Assembly (NCBI GenBank): GCA_035548125.1
Contig: DASZTV010000051.1
Location: 1-64,000, forward strand
Reading direction: 5' to 3'
DNA: 64,000 bases
DNA from: DASZTV01 sp035548125
Lineage (GTDB): Bacteria > Actinomycetota > Actinomycetes > JAFAQI01
Below, piece after piece: positions 57,204 to 64,000 of this stretch. The first letter of the stretch is position 1; each line of letters starts with the position of its first letter. Both the position numbers and the translations under genes were made by a program. Under the pieces are notes generated by a model that saw only the letters and a program-made list of their open reading frames with translations, was not told where the DNA came from and ran no database searches.

Positions 57204-58768
57204 CGGGGGAGCGGACGGCGGCGCTGCGTTCGCGCTGGGCGCTGCCCCTCGCGGTCGGGGTGGTCCTCGGTGCCTTGTACATCGTGCTCGCGCCGCACAC
57301 CGCGGACCTGGCCGCCCAGACGGCGCGCGCCGAGGTGTACCGGCGAAGTGGCTACGTGCCGTACTGGACCGGTTGGTTCGGCGGCACCCCGCTGGCCGGA
57401 TACAGCTTGATCACCCCGCCGTTCCTGGGTCTGTTCGGACCGGTGTGGCTCGGCGCGCTGACGGTGGTGGCGTCCGGCGCCGTCGCGGTCCCGTTGCTGA
57501 AGGAGACGCGGCGTCCGCGCGCGGGTGCGGTCGCGATCGTCGTCAGCGCGGCGTTCGACGTGTTCTCCGGGCGCACCACGTTCGCGGCGGGCGTCGTCGT
57601 CGCGCTTGCCGCCATGCTGGTGGTCGAGCGCCGGCACGCGCGGGGCGCGCTCGTCATGGGGGTCCTCGCGACCGCGACCAGTCCGGTGGCGGGCGTGCTC
57701 CTCGCGGTCGCTGCTGCCGCGACGGTGCTCGCCGGGCCTCGCCGCCGCAAGGCCGCGCTCCTGGCCCTGGCCGGCATCGCGGTGGCGTTCATCGTGATCG
57801 CGATCCTGGCGAGTGGGTCACGCGGCGGCTACGAGCCGTTCACGCGGACCTCGTTGCTGTTGTCGGTCGGGACGACGCTCGTGGTCATGCTCAGCCCGGT
57901 CGGCCGGCGGCTGCGCGTGGTCGGTTGGCTGACGCTGTGGCTGCTGGCCGGGTGCTATCTGATTCACTCCCCGATCGGCGCGAATGCGACCCGGATCGCC
58001 GTCCTCGGTGCCGCCCCCGCCCTGGTCGCGGTCGCGCGCTGGCCGAAGCTGGTGCTGGTCCCCTCGGTGATCGTTGCCGGCTTGTTGGCCGTCGGGCAGC
58101 TCGCCAACGACATGGCTGCGGCCGGGGGCACGGTCGCCACCCGCGAGTTCGTGACCCCGCTGAAGGGCGAGCTCCTGGCGCTTCCGAACATCTACCAGTA
58201 CCGCGTAGAGGTCGTCGCACCGAAAACCCACTGGCCGTTGACCTATCTGCTGCCCGACGTCGCGCTGGCGCGTGGCTGGGAGCGGCAGACCGATGAGGCG
58301 CGAAACCAGCTGTTCTACGGTCGCGCTCCGATCACTGCGGCCTCCTACCGGCGCTTCCTCGACCACAATGCCGTGGGCTACGTCGCTCTGCCGTTTCATT
58401 CCTCACTCGACTACGGCTCGACCCGGGAAGCCGCGTTGATTCGCCGCGGGGTGCCGTACCTCCAGCAGATCTGGAGCAACGACGACTGGCGGCTCTACGC
58501 CGTGACCGACCCGGAGCCGCTCGTGTCGAGAGTGTCGGGGTCACCTCCGGACGCCGCTCAGTCGCCGACCGCGCAGGTCCTCGCGGCGGACGACACCGGC
58601 TTCACCTTCGACGTCTTCGCCGCCGGGCGCTACCTGGTACGGATGACCTGGTCGCCCTACCTCGTCGCGAGTGACGGCGAGGTGGCACGCGCACCCGGTG
58701 ACCTGGTCTGGGTCACGCTTCCGTCGGCGGGCCACTACCGACTGCAGGCGAACTGGCGCTGGCCCTAG
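57200..58768 (+). CDS. Large integral membrane protein with C-terminal exported domain
   Basis: The 522-residue protein has about ten hydrophobic helices in the first 330 residues (RWALPLAVGVVLGALYIVLA onward; FGGTPLAGYSLITPPFLGLF between helices), followed by a roughly 190-residue non-membrane domain with YLLPDVALARGWERQTDEAR and a beta-rich end. The layout resembles GT-C-type or mannosyltransferase-like envelope proteins, though I see no clear catalytic Asp/Glu loop. Translation is coupled to glnE by GTGA. No firm family. Confidence 0.7.
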   Translation: MTGERTAALRSRWALPLAVGVVLGALYIVLAPHTADLAAQTARAEVYRRSGYVPYWTGWFGGTPLAGYSLITPPFLGLFGPVWLGALTVVASGAVAVPLLKETRRPRAGAVAIVVSAAFDVFSGRTTFAAGVVVALAAMLVVERRHARGALVMGVLATATSPVAGVLLAVAAAATVLAGPRRRKAALLALAGIAVAFIVIAILASGSRGGYEPFTRTSLLLSVGTTLVVMLSPVGRRLRVVGWLTLWLLAGCYLIHSPIGANATRIAVLGAAPALVAVARWPKLVLVPSVIVAGLLAVGQLANDMAAAGGTVATREFVTPLKGELLALPNIYQYRVEVVAPKTHWPLTYLLPDVALARGWERQTDEARNQLFYGRAPITAASYRRFLDHNAVGYVALPFHSSLDYGSTREAALIRRGVPYLQQIWSNDDWRLYAVTDPEPLVSRVSGSPPDAAQSPTAQVLAADDTGFTFDVFAAGRYLVRMTWSPYLVASDGEVARAPGDLVWVTLPSAGHYRLQANWRWP

Positions 58769-58795
58769 CGCGACTGAAGGTGGTTCCGGTCCTCG

Positions 58796-59602
58796 TCAGG
58801 CCGCGGCGAGCTCGCGCTCGGCAGCTGCGACGGTGAGGCTGCCCGCCGTACGGCTGTAGGCGTGGCGGCCGGAGAGCAGTCGCTCGATGGCGATGCCGAT
58901 GCCGAGCGTCACTACGCCGCCGACGGCATCGAGCACGAAGTGGTTCGCGGTGCCCAGTACGACGAAGACCGTGCAGACCGGATAGAGCGCACCGAGCACC
59001 TTCACCCAGCGTCGCTGTGCCAGCGTCACGATCGCGAGGGCGCACCACAGCGCCCACCCCACGTGGAGGGACGGCATGGCAGCGAACTGGTTGGACTCCT
59101 TGGCCACCGATCCGGAGGCGATCGAGCCCCAGGTGTGGAACTTCACCAGGGTGTCGACGAAGCCCGGGAGCATGCGCGGCGGTGCCAGTGAGACGAACCA
59201 GAACCCGATGAGCGCGGTCAGGTTCGTGGCGATCAACACCGACCGGATCGATCGATACCGCAGCGGGTGACGGAGGTAGAGCCAGACCAGGACCCCAATG
59301 GTCACGACGAAGTGCAGCGTCGCGTAGTAGTAGTCGCTGACGTTGGCCAGCCACGCGTGAGCCGCTACGACGTGGTTGAGGGAGAGCTCCCAGTCGATGT
59401 GAAGCGTCCGCTCGAGGGAGAGCAGCGAGGTCGCGCGGTGGTAGGCGCCCTTCTCGTGCTCAGGCACCGCGTTGCGGACCAGCGAGTAGAGCTCGTAGAC
59501 GACGAGGATGAAGGCGGCCTCCTGCCACCATTTAGGTGGCCGGATGGCTCGAGCCCGCTCCGGGAGAAGCGCGAAGCTGCGCCCGCGGCGTCGCTCAGCC
59601 AC
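58796..59602 (-). CDS. PAP2-superfamily membrane phosphatase/inositol phosphotransferase-like
   Basis: The 268-residue protein has about six helices and the PAP2_3 catalytic residues: AMPSLHVGWALW (His) and GTANHFVLDAVGG (His, Asp), with WFVSLAPPRMLPGF before them. This is the branch related to Aur1/Ipt1 inositol phosphotransferases and to actinobacterial lipid phosphatases. It likely acts on phospholipid or polyprenyl phosphates on the outer face of the membrane. It converges on the large membrane-protein gene with 27 bases between stops. Confidence 0.85.
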   Translation of the reverse strand: MAERRRGRSFALLPERARAIRPPKWWQEAAFILVVYELYSLVRNAVPEHEKGAYHRATSLLSLERTLHIDWELSLNHVVAAHAWLANVSDYYYATLHFVVTIGVLVWLYLRHPLRYRSIRSVLIATNLTALIGFWFVSLAPPRMLPGFVDTLVKFHTWGSIASGSVAKESNQFAAMPSLHVGWALWCALAIVTLAQRRWVKVLGALYPVCTVFVVLGTANHFVLDAVGGVVTLGIGIAIERLLSGRHAYSRTAGSLTVAAAERELAAA

Positions 59603-59677
59603 GTGCCGCCTTCCCGTCGTTCGGTGTCAAGCCCCGTCGATCGATTCTGCCAGATCGAGGTCTCGGGGGCTGTGCTC

Positions 59678-60706
59678 CTAACCGCCGAAGTGCGGGTCGC
59701 CGGGCGGCGTGAGCACCGTGACGAAAAGCTGGTCCGGCGGGAACTCCGGGTTGCCGTAGTAGAAGTCGTACCCCTCGATGCAGGGGCCGTCCGACGACGG
59801 TTCGAGCTGGTCGCACGACGGGAGCAGGCCGACGTAGTCCCCGGCGTAGGGACCGCTCGTCAGGTGAGCCGCGTCGCCGAGCCGATTGTAGGAGTTCTGG
59901 TTGTGCGGGAACACCGTCGATCCGGCGTTGGTGTACGCCGTGAAGTTGTGGGGTGCCGCGTAGCAGAACCAGGTGGCGTCGAACTCGCCGAAGAAGTCCT
60001 GGTTCAGGTTCTGGTAGGCGTCCGCCGCCGCACCCAGGAGGGAGTAGGTGACCTCTTTGTCATAGCTGACCCCCACCGCGTTCACCGTTGCGACCTTGGC
60101 GCCGCCGCCCAGGCTGCAGGGAAGGCCGGAGCCGCCGAGCTCAGCTTCGATGTAGCCGCTCGGCGCGTAGGTGTCCACCTGGACCGTCGTCGTACCGGAC
60201 GAGCTGAACGTCGTGCACGGCGAGTCGTCCTCCCGCGGCAGGCTGCAGCTGTCGAGGCTGAACGGAACAGTCGCGGCGCTCTTCTTCAGCAGTAGGTCGC
60301 CGGGGTAGGAGGCAGTGAGCTTGGTCGTGCCACTTTGGATGTGGCTGGTCGGCACGGTAACCGTCACGGTGCACCGTGTCAGCAGGCAGGACGGCAGGGT
60401 CGCGGACCCGAGGTTGTCGTGCAGGTTGTCCGAGAAGCTGACCGATCCGCTAGGCGTGATCGGCCCGAGGTTGTTGCTGCCGTCCTTCGTGGTGCCGATC
60501 CCGACCGTCGCGGTGAGCGTGACGGAGGTGCCGTCCTCTGCCAGCTTCGCGGTGAAGACCGTGTTGCTGTCGAGCAGGTTCAGGCCTGCGGCGCTCGCCG
60601 ACGTCGTCGCGACCATCATGCTGGTGAGGAGTACGCCGACCGCGGCACCGACGATTGCGAGACGCGCTCGACGGTGGCTTCCTCGAGTGTGGAGCGGCAG
60701 TCGCAT
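59678..60706 (-). CDS. Secreted protein with an Ig-like repeat domain
   Basis: The 342-residue protein has a signal peptide (AIVGAAVGVLLTSMMVATTS, then ASAAG), a Big_3-type Ig-like domain (about 40-150: SGSVSFSDNL and LTASYPGD), then a roughly 190-residue region rich in Tyr, Asn and Cys (FCYAAPHNF, LLPSCDQLE, PCIEGYDFYYG) of no recognised family. Seven or more Cys suggest disulfides outside the cell. ATG 60706 has GGGGGA 6 bases upstream. Confidence 0.75.
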   Translation of the reverse strand: MRLPLHTRGSHRRARLAIVGAAVGVLLTSMMVATTSASAAGLNLLDSNTVFTAKLAEDGTSVTLTATVGIGTTKDGSNNLGPITPSGSVSFSDNLHDNLGSATLPSCLLTRCTVTVTVPTSHIQSGTTKLTASYPGDLLLKKSAATVPFSLDSCSLPREDDSPCTTFSSSGTTTVQVDTYAPSGYIEAELGGSGLPCSLGGGAKVATVNAVGVSYDKEVTYSLLGAAADAYQNLNQDFFGEFDATWFCYAAPHNFTAYTNAGSTVFPHNQNSYNRLGDAAHLTSGPYAGDYVGLLPSCDQLEPSSDGPCIEGYDFYYGNPEFPPDQLFVTVLTPPGDPHFGG

Positions 60707-60897
60707 CAGGATTCCCCCCAGGGCGTAGTTCAGCGAAGATCTCGGTCTGAGCAGATCATTTCGATTCGGCATTACCGCCCGCTAACCAGCGGATCTGTCA
60801 GCTACGCGACACCGAACACCCTCGATTAGACCGTTGGCCGGATTCGGCTGGGCCGGTTCGCCTCACCGCGCGATATCGGGATGAAAGGTCCGCTGGC

Positions 60898-60903
60898 TAC
60901 GGT
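60898..60903 (+). promoter_or_regulatory. Probable -10 element for a leaderless cyclase transcript
   Basis: TACGGT ends 7 bases before GTG 60911 and no ribosome site is present. The rest of the 204-base divergent gap shows no other clear element. Confidence 0.4.
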
Positions 60904-60910
60904 TCGCGGC

Positions 60911-63900
60911 GTGGTCTCAGGCGACGCCGACGCCACCAGCGGCGCAAAAGCGCGGGGAGTGGCTCCAGATCCGCTCACGCCCTACGTCCCGACGCTGGTG
61001 GTCGACTGGCTCGCCGACGCCCCGCAGCAGCGGCACCGCCGGATTGCCGGCACCGGCCTGTTCGCCGACATCTCGGGCTTCACCGCGCTGACCGAGCGGC
61101 TCGCCGAACGCGGCAAGGCGGGCGCCGAGGAGATGGGCGACCTGCTCAACTCCACCTTCGACGCGCTGCTCAGCGCGGCGTACGACTACGGGGCCAGCCT
61201 GCTGAAGTGGGGCGGCGACGCCGTCCTGTTGTTGTTCGACGGCAACGGGCACGCGATCCGCGCGGCACAGGCGGCGTGGGAGATGCAGTCCGCGTTGTGC
61301 CGGGTCGGCCGGCTCAAGACGTCGGTGGGCATGGTCGACCTCGGCATGTCGATCGGGATCCACAGCGGCGAGTTCGACTTCATGCTCGTCGGTTCGCGCT
61401 ACCGGGAGCTGATCGTGACGGGCCCGGCAGCGACGGCGACGGCGCACCTGGAGAAGGTCGCCGAGCGCGGGCAGGTGGTGATCAGCTCCGCGACGAGAGC
61501 AGCGATTCCGGCAGGCTGCGCCGAGGTCGGTGCGACCGACGGGTGCTTGCTGACCGCATCGCCCGGTGCGGTCGCGGCGCCGAACAAGACCCGCCCGATC
61601 CCGGCCGTCGACCTTGCCGCCGCGTTCTGCGCCGACCTTCGCGACCATCTCCGCGGCGACGTCGTCGACTACGAGCACCGACGTGCGGTCGTCGGGTTCA
61701 TCGAGTTCTCCGGAACGGACGCGCTTCTCGCGGCCGACGGCGTCGACTCGCTGACCGACGCCGTCGACCACGTCGTCAGCCTCGCGCAGGAGGCGGCCGC
61801 GGACAGCGGCGTCACCGTGCTGTCCACCGATCTGTGTGAGGACGGTGGGAAGATCATCCTCGTCGCCGGGGCCCCGAACTCGGTCGGCGACGGAGAGTCC
61901 AGGGTGTTGTCCGCGGTGCGCCGGGTGGTCCACCCGGGTGGGCGGCTGTCGTTACGAGCCGGCGTCAACGTCGGCCGGGTCTTCGCCGGGGACTACGGCC
62001 CGTCGTATCGACGGGTCTATTCGGTCACGGGTGACTGCGTGAACCTCGCGGCCAGGCTCATGGCGCACGCCGAACCCGGCCAGGTCGTCGCGATGCCGGA
62101 GGTCCTCGACGGCTCTCGCACCCAGTTCGAGACGACGCCGCTGCCGCCGTTCACGGTCAAGGGAAAGGCGGCGGAGATCGAGGCACTGTCGGTCGGGGAT
62201 CCGCGTCGAGCGGCCGTGGCGGTCGGCAACCGGCTGCCGCTCGCCGGCCGCGACGAAGAGCTCGGCGTGCTTCTCGACGGAGTCGCCGCCGCGACCTGTG
62301 GCGAGGGACGGGTGATCGAGCTCGTCGGCGGGCCCGGCATGGGCAAGTCGCGGCTGCTCGAGGAGCTCGCCGAGCGGACCGATGTGCGGATCCTCTGGGC
62401 GGACGGCGAGGTGTACGCGACCACCACGCCGTACCAGCCGATGCGTCGCCTGCTGCGACACACGCTCGGCCTTGCCGACGATGTCGACGAGCAGGCGCTC
62501 GCGGCGAGGTTGCGGGACTTGACCGCCGGGACCGCGCCGGACCTGTTGCCGATGCTGCCGCTGATCGGCGTCGTCGCCGGGGTCGACTACCCCGAAACGC
62601 CTGAGGTCGCGGCGCTCGATCAGGAGGTGCGCAAGAGCTACCTCGAATCGGCGGTGAGTGACCTGCTCGGCCGGTTGCTGCGGATGCCGCTCGTGATGGT
62701 CCTCAACGACCTCTATCTCATGGACGAGGCCACGATCGACCTGCTCAAGCGGCTGTCGAGTGATGTCGCGAATCGGCCATGGCTGATCATCGCGACGAGA
62801 CGACACGAGACGTCCAGCCCGTTCCCGGTCGGTCAGCCGCTTACCGTGATCAAGGTCGAGCCACTGAGCGAGACGGCCGCGGTCGAGCTCATCGCGTCGT
62901 CGCCCGCCGCGAGCGAGCTTCCGCCGCACCGGGTGCGCGAGCTGGTCGAACGAGCCGGCGGCAACCCGCTGTTTCTCCGCGAGCTCATCAGCAGCGCTCG
63001 TGCCGGCGCCGACCTCGCCGAGCTGCCGGACTCGGTGGAGGGAGTCATCGCGGCGCACATCGACCGGCTTCCGCCGAAGCGTCGCCGCTGGCTTCGCGCC
63101 GCCGCCGTACTCGGCATGACCGTCGACCACGGTCTGCTCGGATCGGTGCTCGGACCGGAGGCCGACGACGTCGACGTCGCCACGGAGATGTCGGAGTTCC
63201 TGGTGGGTGGCGCCGACGGGCAGTGGCGGTTCAGCCACCACCTGGTTCGGGCTGCGGCGTACGAGGGTCTGCCCTACCGCCGTCGTACCGAGCTCCACGC
63301 GCGCACCGCCGACCTGCTCGAGCGGCGGGCCGCCGGCAACGCCGACGCCTATGCCGACCTGCTGTCGATGCACTGCTTCCACGGCGAGCGGTTCGAACGC
63401 GCGTGGCACTACTCGCGGCTCGCCGCGGAGCGGGCGCGTGGCCACTACGCGCTCGCCGAGGCAGCGGAGTGCTACCGGCGCGCGCTGTCCTCCGCCACCC
63501 GGCTCACCGGCGGAGTGGCACCGGCTGTGGTGGCGAAGGTCTGCGAGGACCTCTCGGTCGTCTATCTAGACCTGGGGGAGCGGAGCAAGGCGGACCAGGC
63601 CTTGGCAGACGGGCGGCGGCACGCCAAAGGTGACCCGCTGCTGTCGGCGAGCCTGTGGTTGCGGACCGCGACTCATCGCGAACAGTCCGGGCGCTACTCC
63701 GAGGCGCTGCGTTGGGTCACGAAGGCCCGTTTGCTGCTCGGGGCGCGCGACGACCAGGAGTCGGTCGAACTGCAGGCGCAGCTTGCCGAGCTCGCGGCGA
63801 GCGCCCGGTTCCGGCAGGGCCGGTTCGTCGACGCGATCGCCGACTCCCACGCGGCGCTGGTGCTGGCGCGGCGCTGCGGCGATCGCCGCACCGAGGCCCA

Positions 63901-64000
63901 CGCGCTCACCGTCCGTGAGGCGGCCGGTGCCACGATCGGGCTCCCGTTCGACGTCTCGAAGCTCACCGAGTGCATCGCGATCTACGAGGATCTCGGCGAC
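60911..64000 (+). CDS. Soluble adenylyl cyclase-like regulator: two cyclase domains plus ATPase, 3' end outside window
   Basis: The frame is open from GTG 60911 to the window edge (1030 codons). Cyclase domain 1 (about 45-190) has LFADISGFTALTERL with Asp53 and KWGGDAVLL with Asp103, the metal ligands, but lacks the Asn/Arg pair (GPAATATAHLEKVAE). Cyclase domain 2 (about 255-400) has Glu265 in FIEFSGTD where Asp is usual but keeps SVTGDCVNLAARL with Asn378 and Arg382. A large STAND/AAA-type ATPase follows (Walker A GGPGMGKS, Lys479; LVMVLNDLYLMDEAT), then TPR-like helical repeats (from about 790). This order is that of bicarbonate-regulated soluble adenylyl cyclases. Confidence 0.9.
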   Translation, partial: MVSGDADATSGAKARGVAPDPLTPYVPTLVVDWLADAPQQRHRRIAGTGLFADISGFTALTERLAERGKAGAEEMGDLLNSTFDALLSAAYDYGASLLKWGGDAVLLLFDGNGHAIRAAQAAWEMQSALCRVGRLKTSVGMVDLGMSIGIHSGEFDFMLVGSRYRELIVTGPAATATAHLEKVAERGQVVISSATRAAIPAGCAEVGATDGCLLTASPGAVAAPNKTRPIPAVDLAAAFCADLRDHLRGDVVDYEHRRAVVGFIEFSGTDALLAADGVDSLTDAVDHVVSLAQEAAADSGVTVLSTDLCEDGGKIILVAGAPNSVGDGESRVLSAVRRVVHPGGRLSLRAGVNVGRVFAGDYGPSYRRVYSVTGDCVNLAARLMAHAEPGQVVAMPEVLDGSRTQFETTPLPPFTVKGKAAEIEALSVGDPRRAAVAVGNRLPLAGRDEELGVLLDGVAAATCGEGRVIELVGGPGMGKSRLLEELAERTDVRILWADGEVYATTTPYQPMRRLLRHTLGLADDVDEQALAARLRDLTAGTAPDLLPMLPLIGVVAGVDYPETPEVAALDQEVRKSYLESAVSDLLGRLLRMPLVMVLNDLYLMDEATIDLLKRLSSDVANRPWLIIATRRHETSSPFPVGQPLTVIKVEPLSETAAVELIASSPAASELPPHRVRELVERAGGNPLFLRELISSARAGADLAELPDSVEGVIAAHIDRLPPKRRRWLRAAAVLGMTVDHGLLGSVLGPEADDVDVATEMSEFLVGGADGQWRFSHHLVRAAAYEGLPYRRRTELHARTADLLERRAAGNADAYADLLSMHCFHGERFERAWHYSRLAAERARGHYALAEAAECYRRALSSATRLTGGVAPAVVAKVCEDLSVVYLDLGERSKADQALADGRRHAKGDPLLSASLWLRTATHREQSGRYSEALRWVTKARLLLGARDDQESVELQAQLAELAASARFRQGRFVDAIADSHAALVLARRCGDRRTEAHALTVREAAGATIGLPFDVSKLTECIAIYEDLGD

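Overview
This is high-GC chromosomal DNA from an actinobacterium. The basis is GTG-rich starts, dense short overlaps between genes, and actinobacterial families: DUF3145, DUF3052, a bifunctional RNase H/acid phosphatase, GlnE next to a GlnA2-type glutamine synthetase, F420-linked enzymes, a DinB/mycothiol-transferase-like protein and Ku-type NHEJ. From memory, several blocks match the Mycobacterium tuberculosis Rv2220-Rv2241 neighbourhood: aceE/DUF3052/ahpE, Nif3/zinc-ribbon/RNaseH-phosphatase, panB and glnA2/glnE. A relative of Mycobacteriales/Frankiales-type lineages is therefore likely; a genus cannot be assigned.

Layout. 0.2-4.8 kb: CDF metal exporter, CynX-like MFS protein, secreted NAGPA-type phosphodiester glycosidase, an FtsX-ectodomain-like lipoprotein coupled to an unlisted 35-aa membrane peptide, and DUF3145. 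4.8-9.7 kb: unknown Cys-bearing protein, aceE, DUF3052 and AhpE. 9.7-17 kb: unknown membrane protein, tRNA-Val(TAC) followed almost directly by two tandem zinc-ribbon methyltransferases, a hemerythrin-like helical protein, and beta-phosphoglucomutase coupled to a GH65 phosphorylase. 17-24 kb: Nif3, zinc-ribbon protein, RNaseH/phosphatase, small membrane protein and MFS in a tightly packed run, then crotonase, peroxiredoxin and the RNase P RNA gene. 24-30.4 kb: ECF sigma factor with a partner, F420-dependent oxidoreductase, intact PAS-GGDEF-EAL protein, SRAP peptidase and Fur-family regulator. 30.4-36 kb: split NHEJ genes (ku, LigD-type polymerase, ATP-dependent ligase) divergent from an operon with a Ku-tail-like small protein and an MFS transporter carrying a cytoplasmic winged-helix-like tail. 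36-41 kb: DinB protein, REC-GGDEF-EAL protein with a decayed EAL domain, and a histidine kinase/response regulator pair. 41-48.7 kb: sedolisin protease, GT2 glycosyltransferase, lipoprotein amidase with a repeat-rich leader, Lys/Ala-repeat histone-like protein and an anti-sigma-like membrane protein. 48.7-59 kb: F420 reductase, panB with an 11-codon coupled upstream ORF, NAD synthetase, GlnA2, GATase, GlnE and a large membrane protein. 59-64 kb: PAP2-type enzyme, secreted Ig-like protein, and a double-cyclase/ATPase regulator that runs off the window.

The window is mostly chromosomal core and lineage-specific genes; no prophage, IS element or CRISPR array is visible. The items most worth a second look are: two copies of a long perfect intergenic hairpin placed exactly at gene 3' ends; the coupled leader ORF of panB; the soluble-adenylyl-cyclase-like regulator whose two cyclase domains look complementary; the transporter with a winged-helix-like tail in a three-gene operon opposite ku; and the tRNA-methyltransferase junction.
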